A stretch of DNA of 48,588 nucleotides, from NCBI RefSeq assembly GCF_902859915.1, contig NZ_CADIKK010000045.1, positions 1 to 48,588 on the forward strand, written 5' to 3'. The position numbers and the translations under genes were made by a program. The notes beneath the pieces were generated by a model. It ran no database searches, was not told where the DNA came from, and was given only the letters and a program-made list of their open reading frames with translations. Each line of letters opens with the position of its first letter. Position 1 is the first letter of the stretch. This document shows, piece after piece, positions 8,541 through 16,252 of the stretch. This DNA comes from Paraburkholderia ultramafica. Its GTDB lineage: Bacteria > Pseudomonadota > Gammaproteobacteria > Burkholderiales > Burkholderiaceae.

Positions 8541-9890
8541 TCAGTGTTCGAGAGAGACCTTGGCGGCGTGGATAGTCGCGCCCGATGCGTGCGGGCTGCG
8601 CGTGCAGGCAATCGCTGCGCCCGCGACCAGCGCCGAGGCCGCGAACGCGAAGAAATTCCACTTCACGTCGACGTTCTGCGCCGCAAGGTAAGCGCCGACC
8701 ATCGGTCCCGCCATCGCGCCGAAGCGTCCCACGCCGACCGCCCAGCCCGTCGCGCTTGCACGCGCATGCGCGCGATAGTAGCTGGCGATGAAGCCGAGTT
8801 GCACCATCGCGACACCGATGCTGCCGAAGCCCGCGAGCGCGACGAGCACGTAGTTCATCAGAAGGCCGCCCTTCACCGTAAGACCCGACACCGCGAGCGC
8901 GCCGATCACGTAGCCTCCGACGATAGTCTTGCGCGTGCCGATGCGGTCGCTGATCTGACCGATGAGGATGCCGCCGAACGCCGCCGACAGCATGAACACA
9001 GCAAGAAACGACAGACTCGGGCCAAGGTCGTAGCCGAGCTTGCGCATCAGTTGCGGCAGCCACGTGCCGAGTCCATAGATCACCAGCACGGCGGCGACCT
9101 GCGCGATCCACAGGCTGATCGTCGCCCAGAAATTGTGACGCGAGAACACTTCGGCGAAGACCGCGCCGATGCTCGGCTTCGGGCCCGCGCGGTCGGCGGG
9201 ACGCTGCAGCTTTGCCTCTTCGATGCCGAGACGCGCGGCCAGCACCCGGGCGCGTGCGGTCTGGCCGCGGGCGAGCAGGAAGTCGAGCGATTCAGGCAAC
9301 AGGAACGCAAGGAAAGGCGTGGCGATGAGCGGGCTCGCGCCGAGCGCGACCACGAAGCGCCAGCCGTGCGAGTGTAGAAAGGCGATTCCGATGAGCGCCG
9401 AAAGCAGTGCACCGATTGAGTAGCCCGAATACATCAACGCAAAGTTGAGATTGCGCTTGCGTAGTGGCGAATACTCGACGGTGAGCGCGGCCGCGGCGGA
9501 AATGACGCCACCTAGTCCCAGTCCGCCGATGAAGCGCGACACCGAAAACACGAAAGGCGTCGGCGCCCACGCGGCCCCGAGCATCGACAGCGAGAACAGC
9601 GCCACGCAGCCGATCAGCAGCAGCTTGCGACCGACCAGATCGCTCATCACGCTGATGAAGTAGCTGCCGACCAGGGTGCCGAAGAGTGCGGCACTGCTCA
9701 TCGCGCCGATTTCGATGGGTGTGAGCTTCCATACCGGATCGGCGAGCAGCGCCGGCACGATCGTGCCCATCACGCCGATGTCGTAGCCTTCGGCCACGAT
9801 GGTCAGGAAGCAGAGGACGAGCACCATATACGTCGTCCGCGCCGGCGGATCGAACGAACGCGCGTGTGAGCAATCGGAGAGTGCGGCCAT
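8541..9890 (-). CDS. MFS permease, aromatic acid:H+ symporter type
   Basis: 449 residues with about twelve hydrophobic helices. The start at 9890 is chosen because GAGGTG precedes it on the minus strand and because hydrophobic sequence begins soon after; the frame extends to 10037 without a signal. TM1 carries the Asp-containing motif EGYDIGVMGTIVPALL, typical of the AAHS family (PcaK/BenK-like), and the loop after TM2 has SDLVGRKLLLIG, the MFS signature. It should take up the substrate of the island, probably an aromatic or heteroaromatic acid (inference). It is divergent from the oxygenase operon with the TetR gene between, and precedes the maleate isomerase-like gene. Confidence 0.88.
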   Translation of the reverse strand: MAALSDCSHARSFDPPARTTYMVLVLCFLTIVAEGYDIGVMGTIVPALLADPVWKLTPIEIGAMSSAALFGTLVGSYFISVMSDLVGRKLLLIGCVALFSLSMLGAAWAPTPFVFSVSRFIGGLGLGGVISAAAALTVEYSPLRKRNLNFALMYSGYSIGALLSALIGIAFLHSHGWRFVVALGASPLIATPFLAFLLPESLDFLLARGQTARARVLAARLGIEEAKLQRPADRAGPKPSIGAVFAEVFSRHNFWATISLWIAQVAAVLVIYGLGTWLPQLMRKLGYDLGPSLSFLAVFMLSAAFGGILIGQISDRIGTRKTIVGGYVIGALAVSGLTVKGGLLMNYVLVALAGFGSIGVAMVQLGFIASYYRAHARASATGWAVGVGRFGAMAGPMVGAYLAAQNVDVKWNFFAFAASALVAGAAIACTRSPHASGATIHAAKVSLEH

Positions 9891-10062
9891 TCGGAACACC
9901 TCAGGGTAGTGGGGACGTCGTTCAGTCGTCGGGCGACCGGCCGTCGTCCGCTTGCAGGCAAGCCGCGCGACGGATGGCACTGTCGCGCACCATAGGCACG
10001 CCCCAACGTGGTTCGACAGTCGGATGTCCGGGCCCAACGCGTCAGCGTCGCGGCCTAAATAC

Positions 10063-10075
10063 AGAATCGCATTCT
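10063..10075. promoter_or_regulatory. Palindrome ahead of the MFS gene, putative TetR operator
   Basis: The sequence AGAATCGCATTCT is a perfect inverted repeat (5-bp arms, 3-bp centre). Read on the minus strand it contains GAATGCGATTC, differing at one centre base from the palindrome in the oxygenase promoter (10903-10913). A TTGACA hexamer lies 12 nt upstream of it on the minus strand. It sits 173 bp before the MFS start, in the gap between the MFS and TetR genes. Operator function is inferred from duplication of the site. Confidence 0.5.
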
Positions 10076-10169
10076 TTTTTCGGCGCTGTCAAAGGTTTCA
10101 AAAATGGCTGTGATTGTGGTTTTCCCCAGGACAGCGCCGAAGCCCCGCGCAGCAGGTGTTCGCGAAGTC

Positions 10170-10760
10170 TCAGCGGGAGTCGGCCGCGGCGTCGCCAAGC
10201 AGCAGATCGGCCATCATCGCTGAAATTCTGTCGATGTCGCGCTCGTCGCCGATGCGGTGGTTGATCACGAAGCCATCGAAGGCCATCCAGATCAGATGCG
10301 CGAGCAGCTCGCCGTGCACGACGCCGGCGCGCTCGGGCGGCAGCGATTCGACCAGCAACTGTGTGAGGAAACCTTCCACAGTCTCGAGCAGATTCACCGG
10401 CTTGCGCAACTCGGGCGGCGCGCTCGCCAGGGCGTCGATCAGCGCGTTCGCAAACGCGTGGTCGGCGGCCGGAATATCGGCCCAGATCCCCTTGATGATG
10501 CGGCGGATCTTCTTGCGCGGATTCGACAGCAGCATCACTTCGGCGCGTAACGCATGCAGTTGCCGGTTCAGCCACGGTTGGTAAATCTCGTAGAGGATCA
10601 CCAGCTTCGAATCGAAATACACATACAGATTGGCGACGGTCGTGCCGGCCTGGCGCGCGATCTCGGTCATCGTGGTGGCCGAGTACCCCTTGCGGCTGAA
10701 CGCCGAAAAGGCGGCCGCCAGAATCGCTTCGCGGAGTTCTGCTTTCTTGACCTGCGGCAC
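10170..10760 (-). CDS. TetR/AcrR family transcriptional regulator
   Basis: 196 residues. The N-terminal 50 or so residues form the TetR helix-turn-helix: ILAAAFSAFSRKGYSATTMT, then EIARQAGTTVANLYVYFDSK, matching the family pattern almost throughout. The C-terminal all-helical part is the ligand-binding and dimer domain. The gene lies between the two arms of the catabolic island: the MFS gene downstream on the same strand and the Rieske operon divergent. It most likely represses one or both arms until a pathway compound binds (inference). Two related palindromes (10063-10075 and 10903-10913) are candidate binding sites; the second overlaps the -10 of the oxygenase promoter. Confidence 0.9.
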   Translation of the reverse strand: MPQVKKAELREAILAAAFSAFSRKGYSATTMTEIARQAGTTVANLYVYFDSKLVILYEIYQPWLNRQLHALRAEVMLLSNPRKKIRRIIKGIWADIPAADHAFANALIDALASAPPELRKPVNLLETVEGFLTQLLVESLPPERAGVVHGELLAHLIWMAFDGFVINHRIGDERDIDRISAMMADLLLGDAAADSR

Positions 10761-10877
10761 GGAATCTCCTGGTGGTGATGTGCGAACGGGCCGCTAGTCA
10801 GCGGCCCCGGCATTCTAGCAACTGGCGCTTTGCGCCCCCGCGCTGCAGCGCAGCAACAAAAGTTTTGCGATCAGGGC

Positions 10878-10906
10878 TTGACATGGATTTTGGTTGAAAA
10901 CAGAAT
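10878..10906 (+). promoter_or_regulatory. Sigma-70-type promoter of the Rieske operon
   Basis: A perfect -35 hexamer TTGACA (10878-10883) is followed after exactly 17 nt by CAGAAT (10901-10906), matching four of six -10 consensus bases. The predicted transcription start is near 10913, about 43 nt before the oxygenase ATG. The -10 is embedded in the palindrome at 10903-10913, an arrangement that fits repression by blocking RNA polymerase. Confidence 0.6.
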
Positions 10907-10913
10907 GCCATTC
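10903..10913. promoter_or_regulatory. Putative TetR operator overlapping the -10
   Basis: GAATGCCATTC is an inverted repeat with 5-bp arms around one base. It shares 10 of 11 bases with the minus-strand palindrome near the MFS promoter. It overlaps the -10 hexamer of the promoter at 10878-10906 and lies 150 bp from the TetR start codon, so it is well placed to control the operon. Confidence 0.5.
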
Positions 10914-10955
10914 ATTATTAGAACAAACGCTCTTCCTCTCATAAGGATTTCGCTC

Positions 10956-12275
10956 ATGATCGCGACGCAAGCCCCCGAAGGCACGCTGACCGCCCGCTAT
11001 GCGGAGCTCGGCGCCGGCCTGATTCCGGTCGAACCGTACATTTCCGCCGAATACTACGAACGCGAGAAGGCACACATCTTCAAGAAGACGTGGCTGCACG
11101 TGGGCCGCGTGGAAGAGATTGCGCAAGCAGGCGACTACTTCGTCAAGAAGCTCGATGCCTGCGACACGGAGATCATCGTGGTGCGCAACAAGCAAGGCCA
11201 GATTCGCGCGATGCACAACGTGTGCTCGCATCGGCTGAATCAGATTGCGTATGACAAGACCGGCCACACCCGCAAATTCTTCTGCAAATTCCACGGCTGG
11301 GCGTACGACCTCGACGGCAAGCTGACCGGCGTACCTGACGAGAAGTGCTTTTTCGGGCTCGACTTCAAGGACTACGCGCTGACGCGCGTCGCGTGCGACG
11401 TGTGGCAGGGCTTCATCTTCGTGAACATGGACCCGAACCCGAAAATGTCGCTCGCGGACTTCATGAAGCCGATGTACGGCGACGTGGAGGGCTATCCGTT
11501 CGACAGGATGACGGTCGGCTTTCAGTGGGAGACGGTCGTGAACTGCAACTGGAAGCTCGCGCTCGACGCGTTCCAGGAGGCGTATCACGTTGCCTACGTG
11601 CATGGCAATTCAATTGCCGATGCAATCGACAAGAGCGACGGCGGCAGCATGCCGCCGCTCGATGCGCTGTGCGGTGACTTCCATCGGCGTCTGTCGCTGG
11701 CGGGCAACCAGAAGTCGGTGTACGGCAATCCGAAGGCGGTCACCTCGGGCGGCGCCGCCGCGGCCGAAGCCTTGTCCGATGCGGCGACCACGCGCCCGAT
11801 TGCGGCCGCGGCACTGCGCGCCGGTCTGGGCAGCGCACGCCATGCGTTTCCGCTCGACGCGCTGCCGAGCGGCGTCAACTGGACGAAGAGCCCGAACTGG
11901 CTGTTCGACATCAACGTGATCTTCCCGGACTTCTACGTTTCGCTGCGTCCGAACTACATCCAGGCGTACAACTTCCGTCCGATCGCGCACAACAAGACGC
12001 TCTTCGAAGCGCGGGTGTACTACCCCGAGATGACGACCCCCGGCGGGCGCTTTTTCCTCGAATACATGAAGGTCGCGCTGCGCGACGTACTGCTCGAAGA
12101 CCTGAGCACGCTCGAACGCACGCAGCGTGCGGCCGAAACCGGCGTGAAGAAGCACATGGTGCTACAGGACAACGAACTGCTCGTGCGCCACAGCTATCAC
12201 GTCATCGAACGCCTGCTCGCTGAGGCCGAAGGCAGAACCACAACCGAAGCCAGAACCGAAGCCATCGCGGAGTAA
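10956..12275 (+). CDS. Rieske non-heme iron oxygenase, alpha subunit
   Basis: 439 residues. The ATG at 10956 has AAGGA 8 nt upstream; the frame extends back to 10830 without one. Rieske [2Fe-2S] ligands are C90-x-H92 (NVCSHRLNQ) and C110-x2-H113 (FFCKFHGW). The catalytic domain shows the bridging Asp204 and the mononuclear iron ligands His211 and His216 (LALDAFQEAYHVAYVHG). This is a ring-hydroxylating or O/N-dealkylating oxygenase of the aromatic-ring dioxygenase type. Its electron chain is encoded in the same operon: an FAD reductase (13466) and a Rieske ferredoxin (17181). A SnoaL-like protein (14728) may replace the usual beta subunit. It is the first gene of the rightward operon. The substrate cannot be read from sequence. 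Confidence 0.92.
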   Translation: MIATQAPEGTLTARYAELGAGLIPVEPYISAEYYEREKAHIFKKTWLHVGRVEEIAQAGDYFVKKLDACDTEIIVVRNKQGQIRAMHNVCSHRLNQIAYDKTGHTRKFFCKFHGWAYDLDGKLTGVPDEKCFFGLDFKDYALTRVACDVWQGFIFVNMDPNPKMSLADFMKPMYGDVEGYPFDRMTVGFQWETVVNCNWKLALDAFQEAYHVAYVHGNSIADAIDKSDGGSMPPLDALCGDFHRRLSLAGNQKSVYGNPKAVTSGGAAAAEALSDAATTRPIAAAALRAGLGSARHAFPLDALPSGVNWTKSPNWLFDINVIFPDFYVSLRPNYIQAYNFRPIAHNKTLFEARVYYPEMTTPGGRFFLEYMKVALRDVLLEDLSTLERTQRAAETGVKKHMVLQDNELLVRHSYHVIERLLAEAEGRTTTEARTEAIAE

Positions 12276-12280
12276 GGATC

Positions 12281-12676
12281 ATGGAAGAAAAAGTCATCGT
12301 CATCACGAATCGCAGCGGCGCCCCGGCGCGGGTCGTGCCGCTGCCGGAAGCCTTCGCGGATCTGAACCGCTTCGTCGACTCATGGGCGCTGGCCACGGAG
12401 ACCGCGCGCACGACGCGCCGCCACACGGCCGGCATGGACGCGATCGTCGAGTTCAGGGACGCGCTGCTGCCGCGCGTCAACGAGCTCGTCGCGTGGCTCG
12501 ACCAGTATCAGATGGACGCGCTGCCGGAGGACGCGAAGACCGCGATGTATCTGCTGCTGTCGCTCGCGGAGATCGCGCCGGCGGTCGAGTTCTATAACCA
12601 GCCGTATGTGATCGACGGCTACGATCCGTTCCGCTTCGCCGCTGACGAAACATTCGCGATGCGGCCCGCAATCTGA
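12281..12676 (+). CDS. Conserved-looking protein of unknown function
   Basis: 131 residues, beginning 5 nt after the oxygenase stop, with a GTAAGGA sequence before the ATG. The first 30 residues could form a beta-hairpin (EEKVIVITNRSGAPARVVPL); the remainder is helical and acidic (FRDALLPRVNELVAWLDQY and AKTAMYLLLSLAEIAPA), with an aromatic tail (FYNQPYVIDGYDPFRF). I recognise no family. No cysteine occurs in it, so a metal-cluster role is unlikely. Its place between oxygenase and cupin suggests an accessory or chaperone-like role in the pathway, but this is only context. It overlaps the next open frame by TGATG if that gene used its earliest start. Confidence 0.75.
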   Translation: MEEKVIVITNRSGAPARVVPLPEAFADLNRFVDSWALATETARTTRRHTAGMDAIVEFRDALLPRVNELVAWLDQYQMDALPEDAKTAMYLLLSLAEIAPAVEFYNQPYVIDGYDPFRFAADETFAMRPAI

Positions 12677-12708
12677 TGCGCGCCGCGCTGCCAAACGAGG
12701 AGGACGAC

Positions 12709-13125
12709 ATGCCCCGCTGCAAGGTATTCGGCATCGACCACGGCCTGAAGGAAGTCGTCGCCGATGGTCTCTATATGAAGACGATGATCGGCGAGACGAT
12801 GAGCGTCGCGGTGATCAAGTTCGTTGAAGCGGCTGGCCGCGAACTGCCGGCGAAAGCGCATAGCCACGGCGAAGAAGCGTCGCTGCAGGTACGCGGCGCC
12901 TGCTCGATCTTCGAAGTGCATCTGGACGGCGAGGAAGTCGAGCAGAAGATGGGCCCGGGCGAAGGGATGCTCATTCCCGCTGGATTGAGCCACTACGGCG
13001 TCAACCGCTTCGAAGGTACGGGCATGAGCATGCGGCTGAACGTCGTCACGCCACCGCGCGCCGAATATCGCAGCGACGACGAAGTGCCGTATTACCCGCT
13101 CGCCGACCGGGAGAAGGCATCGTGA
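12709..13125 (+). CDS. Cupin-domain protein with complete metal motifs
   Basis: 138 residues from the ATG at 12709, preceded by GAGGAGG (12697-12703); an ATG at 12676 is possible but has no such signal. The single cupin barrel carries motif 1, HSHGEEASLQVRG (two His and a Glu), and motif 2, GEGMLIPAGLSHYG (the last His), so the usual 3-His/1-Glu metal site is intact. Small cupins of this sort include isomerases, oxygenases and binding proteins; a ring-cleaving or tautomerase role in the pathway is possible but unproven. It overlaps the next gene by GTGA, indicating coupled translation. Confidence 0.85.
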   Translation: MPRCKVFGIDHGLKEVVADGLYMKTMIGETMSVAVIKFVEAAGRELPAKAHSHGEEASLQVRGACSIFEVHLDGEEVEQKMGPGEGMLIPAGLSHYGVNRFEGTGMSMRLNVVTPPRAEYRSDDEVPYYPLADREKAS

Positions 13126-13469
13126 GCACGCTCAACGCAATCCGTTGTTCGCCGCTCGCCGCGGCCGTCGAGGGCGCCGACGCGAGCCGTGCGCAGGGCG
13201 CGGCGCTTTCGATGACCACGCAAGCGTTGCAGCAGGACGAGGTGATCGAGTTCGCGGCATCGGCGCTCGGCGAAGAAGTCGCGGCGGTGCTCAAAGGCCG
13301 CGTCGATATCGTCGCTGCGGGAGAGCACTATGTGCTGTCCGCCGGCGAGGCGATTCTGATTCCGCCCTTCGAAGCGCGCCGCTATCAGTGCCTCGAAGCG
13401 AACTGCGTGCTGTATCGCGTGGTGGGCGATGCAGCCGCAACGACCGCCGCCACGGAGAACCAGCGATGA
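13122..13469 (+). CDS. Cupin-like protein lacking metal ligands
   Basis: 115 residues from a GTG start that overlaps the previous stop by GTGA. The fold pattern is cupin-like: VAAVLKGRVDIVAAGEHYVL, then SAGEAILIPPFEARRYQCLE. Compared with the upstream cupin, motif 1 has no His-x-His and the motif 2 His is Arg (ARRY), so metal binding is unlikely. It may be a structural or regulatory partner of the metal-containing cupin, or bind an acidic ligand through the arginines. Its end overlaps the reductase gene by ATGA. The cupin call rests on pattern reading and is less certain than for its neighbour. Confidence 0.75.
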   Translation: MSTLNAIRCSPLAAAVEGADASRAQGAALSMTTQALQQDEVIEFAASALGEEVAAVLKGRVDIVAAGEHYVLSAGEAILIPPFEARRYQCLEANCVLYRVVGDAAATTAATENQR

Positions 13470-14728
13470 GCGCCGCCTCGCACATCGCCATCGTCGGCGC
13501 GGGTCACGCGGGCGGCCGCGTCGCCCAGCATTTGAAGTCGCTCGGCCACACCGGACGCCTGACGCTGATCGGCGCGGAAAGTCATGCGCCCTACGAGCGT
13601 CCCGCGTTGTCCAAGGAGCTGCTGCTCGGCAAGAGCGAGCAGCAGAGCATCCGGCTCGCGCCCGCCGATTTCTGGCACGACGATGCATTGACGCGTGCCG
13701 GCATCGAACGCATGCATGCCACGGCGGATTCGCTGGACCTCGCAGCGCGGCGTTTGCACCTGCGCGATGGCCGCAGCGTCGACTTCGATCTGCTGGTCGT
13801 GGCGACGGGCGGCGCGCCGAGGCTGCCCCCGTTCATGCAGGCGCCGCTCGAAGGCGTGCACGTGCTGCGCACACTCGACGATTGCCTCGGCCTGCGCGCA
13901 TCGCTCACCGGATGCAGGCGGCTCGCGATCCTCGGCGCAGGCGTGATCGGCATGGAAGTCGCGTCGAGCGCGCTGTCGCTGGACGTGCCGGTCACCGTGC
14001 TCGAAGGCGGCGCGGGCGTGATGACGCGCTGCCTGCCGCCGTCCGTCGCCGCGTGGCTCGCGGCACAGCATGTCGCGCGTGGCGTCGATCTGCGCACCGG
14101 CGTGAGCGTGACCGGCATCGAGCGCGACAAAGCGTCGGGCGCCGCCGTATTGCCGCTGCACATCCACTTCGAGAAGGACGGCGTCGCCGCGACGCTCGAC
14201 GCGGATTGCGTGCTGGTGGCGATCGGCGTCGACTGCAATCCGGCGTTTCTGCACGGCACCGGCCTGTCGGACGCGCGCGGGATCATCGTCGACGAATGGT
14301 GCCGCAGTCCCGCCGCATCGTGGCTGTATGCGGCGGGCGATGCGGCATGCACATTCGACTCGTCCGCCAACCGCCATCTGCGTCAGGAAACATGGCGGAA
14401 CGCGGAAAACCAGGCGCGCGCCGTCGCCGAAATCATGCTCGGCCGCACCGAGCCTTACCGCGAAACACCGTGGATGTGGACCGATCAGCTAGGTCACGCG
14501 ATTCAGGTGACCGGCATCGCCGACGCGGGAGATCAAACGGTCGTGCGCGGCGATCTGGATGCGGCCAATGCGACGGTGCTGAGCTTGCGCGACGGCTGCG
14601 TGAGCGCGGGCGTCACGATCAATCAAAGCCGTGAGCGGCGTCATGTCGAAAAGCTCGTGAGCAGCCGCAAGCCCGTGGATGCCACGCGGCTCGCCGATCC
14701 CGCGGTCGCGCTGAAGGAGCTGGTGTGA
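13466..14728 (+). CDS. FAD/NAD(P)H-dependent ferredoxin reductase (Rieske oxygenase reductase)
   Basis: 420 residues, with a 4-nt ATGA overlap at the start. It belongs to the glutathione-reductase-fold ferredoxin reductases such as BphA4. The FAD Rossmann motif is IAIVGAGHAGGR near the N-terminus, followed by YERPALSKELLLG, a signature of this group. A second Rossmann motif for NAD(P)H is LAILGAGVIGMEVA, and the C-terminal FAD site is WLYAAGDAA. The WRNAENQARAVAEIML segment is also typical. It should pass electrons from NAD(P)H to the Rieske ferredoxin encoded at 17181 and on to the oxygenase at 10956. The C-terminal thioredoxin-like domain has normal length. Confidence 0.92.
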   Translation: MSAASHIAIVGAGHAGGRVAQHLKSLGHTGRLTLIGAESHAPYERPALSKELLLGKSEQQSIRLAPADFWHDDALTRAGIERMHATADSLDLAARRLHLRDGRSVDFDLLVVATGGAPRLPPFMQAPLEGVHVLRTLDDCLGLRASLTGCRRLAILGAGVIGMEVASSALSLDVPVTVLEGGAGVMTRCLPPSVAAWLAAQHVARGVDLRTGVSVTGIERDKASGAAVLPLHIHFEKDGVAATLDADCVLVAIGVDCNPAFLHGTGLSDARGIIVDEWCRSPAASWLYAAGDAACTFDSSANRHLRQETWRNAENQARAVAEIMLGRTEPYRETPWMWTDQLGHAIQVTGIADAGDQTVVRGDLDAANATVLSLRDGCVSAGVTINQSRERRHVEKLVSSRKPVDATRLADPAVALKELV

Positions 14729-15324
14729 TGACGCAGACTCAAACGATCACGCCAACGCTGGTGCAATCGCTCGAAACGCGCGTGGCGCGCCTCGAAGCCA
14801 TCGACGCGATCCGTGCACTGAAAGCGCGCTACGCCGCGCTCGCCGACGCCAAGTACACAGGCGACTACCGCCGCCAGCCCGATGACATCATGCGCGGCAT
14901 CGCGCGCCAGCAGGCCGCCTGCTTCACCGAAAACGCGGTATGGGGCGGCGGCGCGGGTTTCGGCGACGACCTCGTCGGACGCGAGCGCCTTGGCGAATGG
15001 TTCGAACGCTCGCCCTGGCGCTTCGCGATCCACTACTACGTCAGCGAAACGCTCGACATTCATGACACCGGGCACGCGAGCGGCAACTGGCGGCTCTGGC
15101 AGCTCGCGCTGCGCGACGACGACGCGCATGCCGTGATGCTTGGCGCCGTCACCGAAGAGAAGTATCAACGCACCGAATCGGGCGTGTGGCTCATCAGTGA
15201 AATGCGCTTTGCGCAATTGCACATGATGGAGCCCGGCACGCCGGCGCTGCCGCTGGCGAGCGACTTCGCGTCGCTCACCGCGTTGCGCCACTCTTCGGCG
15301 AACGAGCTTGCCGGCACGCAATGA
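14728..15324 (+). CDS. SnoaL/NTF2-like protein
   Basis: 198 residues. The ATG at 14728 follows AAGGAG (14714-14719) and overlaps the reductase stop; a GTG one codon earlier is also possible. The sequence LEAIDAIRALKARYAALAD and the run ENAVWGGGAGFGDDLVGRERL, with later WLISEMRF, fits the SnoaL-like fold, an alpha+beta cone shared with oxygenase beta subunits, scytalone dehydratase and ketosteroid isomerase. In this operon it may be the non-catalytic beta partner of the Rieske oxygenase, or a dehydratase/isomerase acting on the product. No catalytic residues can be assigned with confidence. Confidence 0.82.
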   Translation: MTQTQTITPTLVQSLETRVARLEAIDAIRALKARYAALADAKYTGDYRRQPDDIMRGIARQQAACFTENAVWGGGAGFGDDLVGRERLGEWFERSPWRFAIHYYVSETLDIHDTGHASGNWRLWQLALRDDDAHAVMLGAVTEEKYQRTESGVWLISEMRFAQLHMMEPGTPALPLASDFASLTALRHSSANELAGTQ

Positions 15325-15337
15325 CTGGATGGTCCCC

Positions 15338-16252
15338 ATGACGACAATCACCACCGATCCGCAGACGGCTTCCGGCGACGCGCCCGCCGCACGGGTCATT
15401 CCGCTCTGTTCGGCGGCGCAGTCCGCCTGCGCGACGCCGCTTTCGATCGCCGAGAACCCGTGTTTCGTGCGTTCGAACGACTGGGTCAACGCCGAATACA
15501 AGCATCTCGTGCTGAGCGCGCCCGCCTTGGCGCTGACGGCGCGCTCAGGCCAGTTCTTCCATCTCGCATGTCCTGCGTCGAATGACGACACGCCGTATCT
15601 GCGCCGTCCGATGAGCCTCTATTGCGTGGCGCCCGAAAATCAGCGCATCGAGTTTCTTTACAAGGTGCAGGGCGCGGGCACGCGCGGTCTCGCGCAACTT
15701 GCGGCGGGCGATACGCTCGACGCGCTCGGGCCGCTCGGCAAGGGCTTCACGCTGCCCGATACGACGGCAGGCGGGCACGTGCTGTTGCTCGCGCGCGGCG
15801 TCGGCCTCGCCACGCTGGCGCCGCTCGCGCATGCGGCGATCGCCGCCGGCGCACGCGTCACGGCCGTGCTGAGTGCTCGCTCGCCGGCGCTGATGATGTC
15901 CGCCGACTATCTGCGCGACGCGGGCGCCAACGTGATCATCGTGACCGACGACGAGCAGACGAGCGATGTCGTGCAGGTCGAAAGTCTGATCCGCCGTGTG
16001 CACGCGCAACAGCCGATCACCTATGCGTCGACCTGCGGTTCGAACCGTCTGCTGTCGATGCTGCAACGCGTCGCCTCGCAACTCGGGATTCCCGGCGAAG
16101 TAGCACTCGAGCAGCACATGGGTTGCGGCATCGGTGCGTGCTACGCGTGCGTGCGCCCATTCCGCAAGCACGCCGGCTCGGATGAGCTGAGCTATCGCCG
16201 CGTGTGCTGGGATGGCCCCGTCTTCGACCTTCAGGAAACGACATCATGGTAG
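15338..16252 (+). CDS. PyrK-like flavin/iron-sulfur electron transfer subunit
   Basis: 304 residues from the ATG at 15338; an in-frame ATG at 15329 is equally close to the previous gene and neither has a clear ribosome site. The protein is of the ferredoxin-NADP reductase superfamily: an FAD-binding barrel (GQFFHLACP, then LRRPMSLY), an NAD-binding part, and near the C-terminus four cysteines in the order C-x4-C-x2-C (MGCGIGACYACV) and VCWDGPVF, which ligate one [2Fe-2S] in PyrK. The partner gene at 16246 encodes the PyrD-like FMN subunit, so together they form an NAD-linked dihydroorotate dehydrogenase-like complex. Their presence in a Rieske operon argues for a catabolic redox job, not pyrimidine synthesis (inference). 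Confidence 0.88.
   Translation: MTTITTDPQTASGDAPAARVIPLCSAAQSACATPLSIAENPCFVRSNDWVNAEYKHLVLSAPALALTARSGQFFHLACPASNDDTPYLRRPMSLYCVAPENQRIEFLYKVQGAGTRGLAQLAAGDTLDALGPLGKGFTLPDTTAGGHVLLLARGVGLATLAPLAHAAIAAGARVTAVLSARSPALMMSADYLRDAGANVIIVTDDEQTSDVVQVESLIRRVHAQQPITYASTCGSNRLLSMLQRVASQLGIPGEVALEQHMGCGIGACYACVRPFRKHAGSDELSYRRVCWDGPVFDLQETTSW

Noticed and set aside
8472..9111. N-terminal extension of the maleate isomerase-like frame
   Set aside because: The extra 213 residues are the shadow of the MFS gene on the same strand; the family starts at about 8472.
13429..14634. 401-codon Arg-rich plus-strand frame over the reductase gene
   Set aside because: Composition is that of a shadow frame (Arg/Ala/Ser-rich); the reductase in another frame has full family motifs.
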